Shown in pieces: positions 16,155 through 23,757 of a DNA stretch of 64,000 bases. Positions within the stretch are counted from its first letter, which is position 1. Each line of letters starts with the position of its first letter. The notes under the pieces were generated by a model. It had not been told where the DNA came from, ran no database searches, and worked only from the letters and a program-made list of their open reading frames with translations. The DNA is taken from contig NZ_CP170544.1 in assembly GCF_042693015.1 (NCBI RefSeq), positions 3,100,001 through 3,164,000 on the forward strand. Direction: 5' to 3'. The DNA comes from Sphingomonas_E sp042693015 (GTDB lineage: Bacteria; Pseudomonadota; Alphaproteobacteria; Sphingomonadales; Sphingomonadaceae). The position numbers and the translations under genes were made by a program.

Positions 16155-17123
16155 TCATGCGGCGCGCAGCCGAGTCGCGTGGTGGCCTTCGCAGCGGTGT
16201 ACTTCGACCGTCACATGGACCAGTTCCTCGTGGATCGTGACCCGAGCCGCATAGGCGCCCGGTGAGTCTGGATTTGCCGCGATCAGCGAGACGATCGCGG
16301 CGTAGCGCCCGGGGCCGACCTGCCAGACATGAAGGTCGGCGATCTGGGCGTCGCCATCCTCGATCGCTTCGCGGATCTCGGCCTCGAGTCCGGGATTGGC
16401 GGCGGCATCGACCAGCACCGCGCCGGTGTCGCGCAGCAGGCCCCATGACCAGCGGGCAATCACGATCGCGCCGACAATGCCCATTGCCGCGTCCATCCAG
16501 CGCCATCCCAAATAGAGGCCGGCGAACAAGGCGGCGATTGCGAGCACCGAGGTCAGGGCATCCGCAAGCACATGGAAATAGGCGGAACGGAGATTGTTGT
16601 CGTGATGACCGTCGCCGTGCGCCGGCGCGTGCGCGTGACCGTGGTCATGGCCGTGATGATGCCCGCTTCCGCCCGACAGCAGCCAGGCGCTCGCGAGATT
16701 GACGATGAGGCCGAGTCCGGCAATCCAGAGCGCCTCGGTGTAGGCGACGGTCGCCGGGGCAAGCAGTCGCTGGAACGACTCCACGCCGATGCCGAGCGCG
16801 ATCAATGCCAGCACGAGCGCGCTCGCGAACCCGGCGAGATCGCCGACCTTGCCCGTTCCGAAGATGAAGCGCGGATTTGCGGCATGTCGGCGTGCGAACC
16901 CATAGGCGATCGCCGCCACGCCGAGCGCGCCGGCATGGGTTGCCATGTGCATGCCGTCGGCGAGGAGCGCCATCGAGCCCGTGATCCAGCCGGCGATGAT
17001 CTCGACGACCATCATGGCAGCGGTCAGGGCCACGACCCAGCGGGTGCGCCGCTCGTGCTCGTCGTGCCCGGCGCCAAGGAAGATGTGGCTGTGCCGATGT
17101 GCTGCGGCGGTCTCGCTATGCAT
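16155..17123 (-). CDS. dmeF: DmeF-type CDF divalent-cation efflux protein
   Basis: A 322-residue cation diffusion facilitator with six helices. H-x3-D-type metal motifs are HMATHAG near residue 59 in helix two and HVLADALTS in helix five. A long His loop (HHHGHDHGHAHAP, then GDGHHD) lies between helices four and five, and a C-terminal cytosolic domain follows. The His-rich N-terminus (HRHSHIFLGAGHDEHERRT) is typical of the DmeF Co/Ni/Fe branch. It starts 11 bp after the DUF411 gene, so it probably belongs to the long copper operon, though its preferred metal may be Co, Ni or Zn. Confidence 0.88.
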   Translation of the reverse strand: MHSETAAAHRHSHIFLGAGHDEHERRTRWVVALTAAMMVVEIIAGWITGSMALLADGMHMATHAGALGVAAIAYGFARRHAANPRFIFGTGKVGDLAGFASALVLALIALGIGVESFQRLLAPATVAYTEALWIAGLGLIVNLASAWLLSGGSGHHHGHDHGHAHAPAHGDGHHDNNLRSAYFHVLADALTSVLAIAALFAGLYLGWRWMDAAMGIVGAIVIARWSWGLLRDTGAVLVDAAANPGLEAEIREAIEDGDAQIADLHVWQVGPGRYAAIVSLIAANPDSPGAYAARVTIHEELVHVTVEVHRCEGHHATRLRAA

Positions 17124-17134
17124 GTCCTGCTTCC

Positions 17135-17581
17135 CTAGCTGTTATGGCGCGCGAAGATCGTTTCTCCGCCGGACCCGAACGCGATGACGTTGAAGGCCTG
17201 TGCCCGCTGGCCCGGAACTTCCATGCCGGGCGATCCGATCGGCATGCCGGCAACCGCGAGACCCTTCACTCCGCGCGGTCGCTGCGCAAGCACACGCTTC
17301 ATGTCCGCGATCGGAACATGACCCTCGAAGACCATGCCATCGACAATCGCGGTGTGGCACGAGGCAAGCCGGGTCGGCACGCCTTGGGCGCGCTGGAAGG
17401 CTGCGCGCCGCTGGTCGTCGATCATCGTCACGCGGCGTCCGAATTGCCGGTGGACCTGCGCCGCCCATTGCTCGCAGCATCCGCAGCCGGGATCGCGATG
17501 AACGACGATGTCCGATGCCGCCATGGCCAGCGACGGCACGCCGAGCATGAGTAGTATGGCGAGCCGGCGGGTCAGCTTCAT
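17135..17581 (-). CDS. copG: CopG-like DUF411 periplasmic copper protein
   Basis: A 148-residue exported protein. ATG 17579-17581 follows AGGAAGGA and gives a signal peptide MKLTRRLAILLMLGVPSLAM; the longer ORF start lacks one. The mature N-terminus holds the DUF411 signature VHRDPGCGCCEQW, the C-x-C-C motif that in CopG proteins nucleates a copper cluster. The C-terminal half has conserved G-MP, Met and His positions (VAGMPIGSPGMEVPG). CopG proteins appear in many copper operons and are proposed to bind or interconvert copper in the periplasm. It lies between DUF305 and dmeF. Confidence 0.88.
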   Translation of the reverse strand: MKLTRRLAILLMLGVPSLAMAASDIVVHRDPGCGCCEQWAAQVHRQFGRRVTMIDDQRRAAFQRAQGVPTRLASCHTAIVDGMVFEGHVPIADMKRVLAQRPRGVKGLAVAGMPIGSPGMEVPGQRAQAFNVIAFGSGGETIFARHNS

Positions 17582-17714
17582 TGTCCGTTCCTTCCTGCGG
17601 GGCGCGACCGAGGCGGCCTGGACGCTCTCGCCACTTGTCTTCGCCCAATACGCACAGCAGGTGCGCATCCCTCGAAATATTGCGAGGCGCGATCCGCTGC
17701 AACCGCAGTGTCTG

Positions 17715-18158
17715 TCATCGCCGCGCGAGCATGGCCTTCATCTCGTCGATCTCGCGCCGCTGCGATTCCTTGATCTCGCCGCACAGCCTGATGATCTTCG
17801 GGTCGGTGAGCGACGCCTCCTTGCACATCAGGATAGCCCCCGAATGATGCGGGATCATCGATCGCAGGAAGGCGCGATCCCCGATGGTGGCTTGCGTGCG
17901 GATGAGCGCGAAGCAACCGAGGAAAACCACGAGGGAGCCCAGCAGCAGGGCAGCATTGGCGCCACGCGACGGAAACATGTGCCGCATGGCGAGGATCATC
18001 AGCACCACCATCGGCGCGACCATCATCAGCGTCATGTAGAGCATGTTGAGATTGTTGTAGAAGCTGTCGAGCCCGTCGATCATCACGAACATGACCAGAT
18101 ACATGATGACGCCGCTGGCGACCGTTTGGACGGCCAGGCTGAGATAGGGGTTCTTCAT
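17715..18158 (-). CDS. DUF305 membrane-anchored metal-associated protein
   Basis: A 147-residue protein starting at ATG 18156-18158 after CAGGAG. Three hydrophobic segments come first, with Met-rich loops (NNLNMLYMTLMMVAPMVV), then a C-terminal DUF305 region with the hallmark MIPHHSGAILMC followed by helical heptads. DUF305 proteins are common neighbours of copper oxidases and CopB. Their His/Met pattern suggests copper binding outside the membrane, with function unproven. It lies between the PepSY gene and copG. Confidence 0.8.
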   Translation of the reverse strand: MKNPYLSLAVQTVASGVIMYLVMFVMIDGLDSFYNNLNMLYMTLMMVAPMVVLMILAMRHMFPSRGANAALLLGSLVVFLGCFALIRTQATIGDRAFLRSMIPHHSGAILMCKEASLTDPKIIRLCGEIKESQRREIDEMKAMLARR

Positions 18159-18211
18159 CGTCCTGCTTCTCCTGTTTATCGCTTCTCCCCCTGTCGTGAA
18201 CGCCCAAGCCG

Positions 18212-18904
18212 TCAAACGGCACTCCGGCGACGTCGAGATCGCCTCGGCCACCGCATGTAGAGAAGGACGCTCCCGGCCACGCCCAGCCCCAGGCTCCCCA
18301 CAGCGAACGCCATGAGCCAGGGCGTGTTGAAGTCCTCGTGATTCTTCCAGTCCATGATGTGGAGGCCCCAGAAGAAATCATAGAGGCGCCAGGTGCTGGT
18401 TCGGACGGCCGCAATGCGGCCGGTCGCCGCCTCGACATAGACGCGGGTGGCGTCGGCATCGTCGAACGCTACCTGCCAGGCTGGCAACGCGCCGCGATAT
18501 TCGGTCGAGTTGTTGGTCACCGCCTGGGTCCTGGCCATGACCGCCGGTCCCCTGTAGACCGCGCGGACGATCCGCTCGGCAAGAGACCGGTCAATCCTGA
18601 TCTCGCGGCCACTGGTCAGGTCCAGAAGCCGCCGGCGGCCGTCGACATAGCCAATGGCGACCGTCGGCCGGTCGAGCACCATTCCGAGCGTGAGCGTGGC
18701 GATCGGGACCTCTTCGCGCGGGAGCGACGACAGAAGATGTGCCGCCTCCACGGGCAAAGGTCGGGCCGACTCTTTCGCGACAAGATGCTCGCCGCGAACC
18801 CGCTCGATTGGCAGGACGCTCATCACGAGGCCGCTGGTGAACCATATCAGCAGCTGAACGCCGACGATGACGGCCAACCAGCGATGCACACGGCTCGCCG
18901 TCAC
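18212..18904 (-). CDS. PepSY-domain membrane protein of the copper operon
   Basis: About 230 residues if GTG 18902-18904 is the start; the frame stays open upstream into copB, so the true start is uncertain. It has an N-terminal helix (HRWLAVIVGVQLLIWFTSGLVMS), two PepSY-like periplasmic repeats, then a second helix near the C-terminus (LMAFAVGSLGLGVAGSVLLYM) and a basic tail. FWGLHIMDW near the end is characteristic of PepSY-associated membrane proteins, many of which are thought to move electrons or assist metal reduction. It follows copB closely and is probably in its operon. Confidence 0.72.
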   Translation of the reverse strand: MTASRVHRWLAVIVGVQLLIWFTSGLVMSVLPIERVRGEHLVAKESARPLPVEAAHLLSSLPREEVPIATLTLGMVLDRPTVAIGYVDGRRRLLDLTSGREIRIDRSLAERIVRAVYRGPAVMARTQAVTNNSTEYRGALPAWQVAFDDADATRVYVEAATGRIAAVRTSTWRLYDFFWGLHIMDWKNHEDFNTPWLMAFAVGSLGLGVAGSVLLYMRWPRRSRRRRSAV

Positions 18905-18927
18905 ATGGGTGCGGAGGCGAGCGCTCC

Positions 18928-20073
18928 TCAGAACCAGGTCCTGATGCCGAACACGAAGCTCGTAGCTCGCGTTCGCTCGCCATCCGCGCGCGCATAGCGC
19001 GCGGTATCGCCGACCTTCCACTCATGGGAGATGCCGACATAGGGCGCGAACTCGCGTCGGATCTCGTAACGCAGGCGCAATCCCAGTTCGGCATTGGAGA
19101 GCCCCGACCCGATCCGGTTTTCGGGAACATCCTGCGCTGCGAAGTTCAGTTCGACGCGCGGCTGCAGGATCAGCCTCTGGGTGATGCGCTGGTCATAATA
19201 ACCCTCGGCGCGGGCCAGGACATCGCCCTTGTCGGACAGAAACAGCGCGCCCTCGACCTCGAACCAATAGGGAGCGAGCCCCTCGATGCCGATCGTCGCA
19301 TAGGTGCGCGACGGTTTGGGTTGGAAGTCGTGGCGGACGCCCGCCTGCAGGTTCCAATAGGCGTCGAGCGCACGGCTGTAGAGCGCTTGGACTTCGGCGC
19401 CATCGACGCCGTTGCCCAAGCTGCCTTCGCCCTCCGACTTGAGCGTCAGCCGGTTGATGTCCCCGCCGAACCACGCTTCACCGTCCCAACGATAGCCGTC
19501 ACGACCGTCACGCACCTGATATTCGGCGAGGTTGAGCATCACCTGATAGGTCGAGGTGCCGCCATGCTCGCGGGTCAGCGCCGAGCGCGCGCGCGCCATC
19601 TCGTCGGGTGGAAAGACGCGATCGGCATAGTGGTCGGAAGGCGGTGGCGGGGCCGGTGCGTTTCCGGCTGGCAATGCGGTGCCGACTGTCCCGTGCTGCG
19701 TCGCTGCATCGCCTCCCGGCATGCCAGGCATTGCGGACATGTCATGCCCAGCGTGCGGGTCCGGCGCGCCAGGGGCCGCAGGGGTCTGCATGTCGGGCAT
19801 GTCCCTGCCCCGCGTCACCGGCATGCCATGGCCGGCATGTGGGTCGGCCGTGGGTGCCGGAGCTGCGGGAGTTACAGCGGGCGGGCTCGGCGCGGGCTTC
19901 GGCTGTGCCCGGCGCACGGGTTTGGCCTGGGGCCTGGGTTTAGGCTTGGCTGCCGGTTTCTTTGGCGCAGGCATCTGCATGCCGGGCATGTTCGAATGAT
20001 CGGCCTGTTGCGCCATGGCCGGGATGGCGAACAGCAGGGGGGCGACGCCCGCCAGAAGCAGAATCCCTCTCAT
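18928..20073 (-). CDS. copB: CopB-type outer-membrane copper resistance protein
   Basis: A 381-residue outer-membrane beta-barrel protein. The start ATG 20071-20073 overlaps the copA stop (ATGA) and gives a signal peptide (MRGILLLAGVAPLLFAIPAMAQ). A 107-residue upstream open extension is only antisense-like noise. The N-terminal part is a disordered Met/His/Pro/Lys region with repeated DPHAGH and MPGM units for copper binding. The C-terminal 230 residues are a CopB/PcoB barrel ending in a terminal Phe (FVFGIRTWF). It works with CopA to sequester or pass copper at the outer membrane. Confidence 0.92.
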   Translation of the reverse strand: MRGILLLAGVAPLLFAIPAMAQQADHSNMPGMQMPAPKKPAAKPKPRPQAKPVRRAQPKPAPSPPAVTPAAPAPTADPHAGHGMPVTRGRDMPDMQTPAAPGAPDPHAGHDMSAMPGMPGGDAATQHGTVGTALPAGNAPAPPPPSDHYADRVFPPDEMARARSALTREHGGTSTYQVMLNLAEYQVRDGRDGYRWDGEAWFGGDINRLTLKSEGEGSLGNGVDGAEVQALYSRALDAYWNLQAGVRHDFQPKPSRTYATIGIEGLAPYWFEVEGALFLSDKGDVLARAEGYYDQRITQRLILQPRVELNFAAQDVPENRIGSGLSNAELGLRLRYEIRREFAPYVGISHEWKVGDTARYARADGERTRATSFVFGIRTWF

Positions 20074-21908
20074 GCTGCTTCTCCGCGCGGGCGTACCGAG
20101 ACGACCCGCATCATCCCGGCATGCATGTGGTAGAGCATATGGCAGTGGAACGCCCAATCGCCGACGGCGTCCGCGGTCACGTCGAACGTCACCTTGCCAC
20201 CCGGCAGCACATTCACCGTGTGCTTGCGCGGCGCATATTCGGCGTGGCCGGTCACCAGCTCGAAAAAGTGTCCGTGCAGGTGGATCGGATGCGACATCAT
20301 CGAATCGTTGACCAGCGTGACCCGGACGCGCTCGTCCTTGAGGAACGGGATCGGCGCCTTCACCTCGCTGAGCTTCTCGCCGTCGAACGACCACATGAAC
20401 CGCTCCATGTTGCCAGTCAGGTGGATTTCCATCGCGCGGTCGGGCGCGCGAACGTCCGGGTTGCGAGTCAGAGCCATCAGGTCGCGATAGACGAGCACCT
20501 TGTGACCGACATTCTCCAACCCGGTGCCGGGCTCGCCGGTGCGATCCATCGGCATCGGCGCGATCGTCTGAACGCCCGGGCCGATTTTCACCTGCGGCGC
20601 ATTCTTGGGATCGCGCATGTTCATGCTCATCCCGCCCATCGCGCCATGGTCCATGCCGGGCATCTTCGAGCCGGATTGCCCAGGGGCGGTCGCGCCCGCC
20701 ATCGCGCCATGATCCATTGCCGGCATGGCGGGGTCGGGCGCGCTGAGGTCGAGCGTACCGCCGCTATCGCCGTGATCCATCCCGGACATGTCCATTCCCA
20801 TGTCCTTCATCGTCACGAGCGGCCGCTCGCGCAGCGCGGGCACTTCGGCCGCCATGCCCTCGCGGTGTGCAAGTGTCGCCCGGGCAAGGCCCGAGCGGTC
20901 TACCGCCTCGCCGACGAACGTGTAGGCACGCTCGTCGGGCGGCGTGACGATGACATCATAGGTTTCGGCGATGGCGATCTGGAACTCATCGACTGTCACC
21001 GGCCGGACATTCTGGCCATCGGCCTGCACGACCGTCATCGGCAGGCCGGGAATCCGCACGTTGAAATTGGTCATCGCCGATGCGTTGACGATGCGCAGGC
21101 GCACCCGCTCGCCCGGCCGAAACAATGCCGTCCAATTATCCTTCGGCCCATGGCCGTTGACGAGATAGGTATAGGCCGCTCCGGTCACGTCGGAGATGTC
21201 GGAGGGATCCATCCGCATCCGGCCCCATTCCAGCCGATCCTTGAGCGGCTGATCCTTTCCAGCGAGCAGGCGCGCGAGCGTCTGCTTCTGATAGTTGAAA
21301 TAGCCGGCCTGCTGCTTGAGCTTACGGAAGATCGCATGCGGGTGCATCTGGCTGTGGTCGGACAGCACGATGACATGCTCGCGATCGGACGCGATCGGAT
21401 CCTCGCCCTCGGGGTCGATCACGATCGGACCATAATGGCCGAGCTGCTCCTGAAGGCCTGAGTGGCTGTGGTACCAATAGGTGCCCGACTGGATGATCGG
21501 GAACTCATAGACAAAGGTCGATTTCGGCTTGATGCCCGGGAAGCTGATTCCGGGAACGCCGTCGAATTGGAACGGCACGAGTAGCCCGTGCCAGTGGATC
21601 GAGCTGTCCTCGTCATCGAGGTCGTTGGTGACCGACAGCCGGACCGTCTGGCCCTGCCGCAGCCGGATGAGCGGCGCCGGGATCGTGCCGTTGATACCGA
21701 TCGCGTGGCTCTCGCGCCCGTCGATCATCATCATCTGGTGCGCGATTCTGAGCGCAATGTCGGTTCCACTGATCGTCGGCAGCGGACGCGCGATCCCGGC
21801 CGATACCGGCTGCGCCCAGGCCGGAAACCAGCTGGCAAGGCCCAGCCCCGCGCCGCCAAGCGCGGCGCCACGCAGCAACGCGCGGCGATCCAGGTTCGAT
21901 GAACGCAT
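20070..21908 (-). CDS. copA: CopA/PcoA multicopper oxidase (TAT exported)
   Basis: A 612-residue periplasmic multicopper oxidase. A twin-arginine signal (LDRRALLRGAALGG) precedes cupredoxin domains with all four copper motifs: HWHGL, YWYHSHSG, HPIHLHGHF and HCHMLYHMHAGM. The centre has Met-rich copper-binding repeats (MGMDMSGMDHG, MDHGAM, GMSMNM) as in PcoA/CopA. It oxidises Cu(I) to less toxic Cu(II) and binds copper. It shares the name copA with, but is unrelated to, the P-type ATPase at 24766. An ECF-type promoter candidate (21943-21970) overlaps the end of the sigma gene upstream, so copA can be transcribed with the sigma operon or separately. Confidence 0.95.
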   Translation of the reverse strand: MRSSNLDRRALLRGAALGGAGLGLASWFPAWAQPVSAGIARPLPTISGTDIALRIAHQMMMIDGRESHAIGINGTIPAPLIRLRQGQTVRLSVTNDLDDEDSSIHWHGLLVPFQFDGVPGISFPGIKPKSTFVYEFPIIQSGTYWYHSHSGLQEQLGHYGPIVIDPEGEDPIASDREHVIVLSDHSQMHPHAIFRKLKQQAGYFNYQKQTLARLLAGKDQPLKDRLEWGRMRMDPSDISDVTGAAYTYLVNGHGPKDNWTALFRPGERVRLRIVNASAMTNFNVRIPGLPMTVVQADGQNVRPVTVDEFQIAIAETYDVIVTPPDERAYTFVGEAVDRSGLARATLAHREGMAAEVPALRERPLVTMKDMGMDMSGMDHGDSGGTLDLSAPDPAMPAMDHGAMAGATAPGQSGSKMPGMDHGAMGGMSMNMRDPKNAPQVKIGPGVQTIAPMPMDRTGEPGTGLENVGHKVLVYRDLMALTRNPDVRAPDRAMEIHLTGNMERFMWSFDGEKLSEVKAPIPFLKDERVRVTLVNDSMMSHPIHLHGHFFELVTGHAEYAPRKHTVNVLPGGKVTFDVTADAVGDWAFHCHMLYHMHAGMMRVVSVRPRGEAA

Positions 21909-21942
21909 GACTGGGCAACCCCTATTGACGCCGTTACCGGGA

Positions 21943-21970
21943 AATACGCAGGGACCGCGTCAATCCCTCA
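21943..21970 (-). promoter_or_regulatory. Candidate ECF sigma promoter for copA-copB
   Basis: On the minus strand TGAGGGAT (21963-21970) and GCGTATT (21943-21949) are spaced by exactly 13 bases, the same as at 23263-23290 and 23313-23340. The -35-like element overlaps the last codons of the sigma factor gene, and copA starts 34 bp after the -10. Confidence 0.7.
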
Positions 21971-22523
21971 AACTTTCCTCCAGCCTGGCGCGCGCGCGAT
22001 AGACGCGCGTCTCGACCGCCTTCTCGCTGATCCCCAGCACCAGCGCCGTCTCGGCCTGCGACAGTCCTTCGATCGTGCGCAGGATCAGCGGCTCCTTGAG
22101 CGAATCGGGCAAGGCGGCGATCGCCGTCATCGTCCGCTCGAGTTGCTGGCGATCCGAGGCAAGCCCCTCCGGCGTCGCGGCCTCGTCGGCGACATCGCTT
22201 GCCGCGTCGATCGGCAGCGCGAAGGAGAACAGCCTGCGGACGGCGCGCCGCCTCGTCCAGTCATGGCATTTGTTGATGGCGATCCGGGCCATCCAGACCC
22301 GGAACGGGCGTGTTCCGTCATAGCGGCCCAGCGCGGAAAAGGCCGCGATGAAGCTCTGCTGGGTGACGTCGAGCGCGGCATCGGCATCGCCGACGTGCCC
22401 CCGGACCAGCCGGTACACCGGATCGCGGTGGCGTCGCATGAGTTCGCCATAGGCGCTCTGCCGGCCGGCGAGCGCCAGTGCGGCCAGTTCGCCGTCCGAG
22501 CAGCCGGCGAGATCGAGCGTCAC
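21960..22523 (-). CDS. ECF-family RNA polymerase sigma factor of a copper-resistance locus
   Basis: A 187-residue extracytoplasmic-function sigma factor. Region 2 is at residues about 25-90 (YRLVRGHVGDADAALDVTQQSF then FRVWMARIAINKCHDW) and region 4 at about 130-180 (LPDSLKEPLILRTIEGLSQAETALVLGISEKAVETRVYRARARL). The GTG start overlaps the stop of the CnrX-like sensor gene by 4 bp, giving a CnrY-CnrX-CnrH arrangement. It is predicted to recognise the three TGAGGGAT-N13-GCGTA sites nearby and so control itself, copA-copB and copC-copD. Confidence 0.9.
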   Translation of the reverse strand: MTLDLAGCSDGELAALALAGRQSAYGELMRRHRDPVYRLVRGHVGDADAALDVTQQSFIAAFSALGRYDGTRPFRVWMARIAINKCHDWTRRRAVRRLFSFALPIDAASDVADEAATPEGLASDRQQLERTMTAIAALPDSLKEPLILRTIEGLSQAETALVLGISEKAVETRVYRARARLEESLRD

Positions 22524-22960
22524 CGCTCCTTGGCCGTCAGTGCCTTGACCACCGCCTGGTCGAACCGGGCGGCCTGATCGGGACGGAGCACGCCGCGCAT
22601 CGCGAAGATATGTTCCAGCGTCTCCTTCTGGAGCTGGCCCATCGCCTGGTGCGACCGATCGACGGCCGCGCTGACCTGCGGCCCATAGCCATGCTCCGCC
22701 TCGATCGCATCGGCGAGGCGCGCATTGTCGGCACGCAGTTCGAATTCGAGCGCCTGCTTGCGCACGGCGAACCGCCGCTCGATCTCCTCGATTTTCGTAT
22801 GCTGACTGACATCCAATTCGAGCTGGCTATGAAGCAGCGTGTGCAGCTCGGTTTCGACCGGCGTCTGCCGTGCGACATAGGCGCGCCCGACCAGAACCCC
22901 CGCGATCGCCGCGGCAAAGGCGATCAGTGCGATTAGCAGCAGGCGGCGGCGGTCGTTCAT
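22520..22960 (-). CDS. CnrX-like periplasmic metal sensor
   Basis: A 146-residue protein with one N-terminal membrane anchor (LLLIALIAFAAAIAGVLVG) and a helical periplasmic domain of the CnrX/ZraP/CpxP-type heavy-metal sensor family. Ligand positions used by CnrX are kept: H-x3-H (HTLLH, near 40/44) and H-x3-M (HIFAM, near 117/121), with Glu-rich helices between. In cnrYXH systems the sensor, on metal binding, frees an ECF sigma factor from the membrane anti-sigma CnrY. It overlaps its neighbours by 4 bp on both sides. A copper rather than nickel or cobalt signal is inferred from the controlled genes. Confidence 0.82.
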   Translation of the reverse strand: MNDRRRLLLIALIAFAAAIAGVLVGRAYVARQTPVETELHTLLHSQLELDVSQHTKIEEIERRFAVRKQALEFELRADNARLADAIEAEHGYGPQVSAAVDRSHQAMGQLQKETLEHIFAMRGVLRPDQAARFDQAVVKALTAKER

Positions 22961-23235
22961 TCGCCGCCGCCCAGCAAGGACGAGGGCGCCAATGCGGGCG
23001 GAGCGCCAAAAGGTGCGATAGATGCCGCCCTGACGGGCGCGCCGGGCAGCGCCGAGCCGGCGATCCCTATCGTGAGCGCCGCGAGCGCGGCCATTCCGAA
23101 GACCGTGCCGGAAAGCGGACGCGAGCCCGCGGCGTGAATGGCCACGCCCGCCAGGACGGCCGCGTCGATCGACGCCAGTCGCGGGTGGACAGGCATCTCG
23201 CGCAGTCGCGCCAGTTCTGCGTCAATATTGGTCAT
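22957..23235 (-). CDS. Small membrane anti-sigma candidate (CnrY position)
   Basis: A 92-residue protein with a cytoplasmic N-terminal 30 residues, one hydrophobic segment (GMAALAALTIGIAGSALPG) and a short Pro/Ala-rich periplasmic end. Size, topology and place as first gene before a CnrX-like sensor and ECF sigma match CnrY-type anti-sigma factors, although sequence similarity is too weak for me to assert homology. GTGGAG precedes the ATG at 23233-23235. It is predicted to hold the sigma factor inactive at the membrane. Confidence 0.65.
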   Translation of the reverse strand: MTNIDAELARLREMPVHPRLASIDAAVLAGVAIHAAGSRPLSGTVFGMAALAALTIGIAGSALPGAPVRAASIAPFGAPPALAPSSLLGGGE

Positions 23236-23262
23236 GCGTCATTCTCCACGCTCTCAGCCGAT

Positions 23263-23290
23263 ATTACGCATCGGCGTCCCCGATCCCTCA
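23263..23290 (-). promoter_or_regulatory. Candidate ECF promoter for the sigma factor operon
   Basis: On the minus strand TGAGGGAT (23283-23290) and GCGTAAT (23263-23269) are separated by 13 bases. This is autoregulation if the downstream sigma factor uses it. It lies back to back with the copC site at 23313-23340. Confidence 0.7.
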
Positions 23291-23312
23291 TAGCAGCATC
23301 GCAATCACCTGA

Positions 23313-23340
23313 TGAGGGATTGGCCGCGGGCGCGCGTATT
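23313..23340 (+). promoter_or_regulatory. Candidate ECF promoter for copC-copD
   Basis: TGAGGGAT (23313-23320) and GCGTATT (23334-23340) with the same 13-base spacing as the two minus-strand sites. copC begins 27 bp after the -10-like element. Confidence 0.7.
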
Positions 23341-23367
23341 CCCCGTACCACCCCCACGGAGAATCTC

Positions 23368-23754
23368 ATGGCGCGCTTCCGAAATTTCATGCTCGCAGCC
23401 ACTGTTGCGACCCTTGCCATCGCCACCCCCGTTCTGGCGCATCCCAAGCTGGTGTCGGCGACGCCCGTCGCCGGATCGACCGTGAGCGGACCGACCCAGA
23501 TCACGCTCACCTTCAGCGAGACGCTGATGCCGCAGATGTCGGGCCTGGATCTGGTCATGACCGGGATGCCTGGCATGGCCAGTCATGCGCCGATGAAGAT
23601 TGCCGGGTTCAAGACCAGCGTGTCGCAGGACGGCAAGAGTCTCGTCGCCGCGCTGCCCAGGCCGCTTCCGGCCGGCACCTATGACGCCCATTGGCATGTC
23701 GTCTCCAACGACACGCATCGCGTCGAAGGCCATCTGACCTTCACGGTGCGCTGA
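23368..23754 (+). CDS. copC: CopC periplasmic copper-binding protein
   Basis: A 128-residue secreted cupredoxin-like protein. ATG 23368-23370 after ACGGAG was chosen because it gives a signal peptide ending just before HPKL. The mature N-terminal His is part of the CopC Cu(II) site. A second cluster near the end (HWHVVSNDTHRVEGH) supplies the remaining Cu(II) ligands, and a Met-rich segment (MPQMSGLDLVMTGMPGM) could hold Cu(I). It is followed after 3 bp by copD; CopC and CopD are thought to move copper across the inner membrane. The ECF-type promoter lies directly upstream. Confidence 0.92.
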   Translation: MARFRNFMLAATVATLAIATPVLAHPKLVSATPVAGSTVSGPTQITLTFSETLMPQMSGLDLVMTGMPGMASHAPMKIAGFKTSVSQDGKSLVAALPRPLPAGTYDAHWHVVSNDTHRVEGHLTFTVR

Positions 23755-23757
23755 GAC

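Noticed and set aside
20074..20394. N-terminal extension of CopB by 107 codons
   Set aside because: It lies inside copA, contains no signal peptide, and ATG 20073 with ribosome site and ATGA coupling explains the start.
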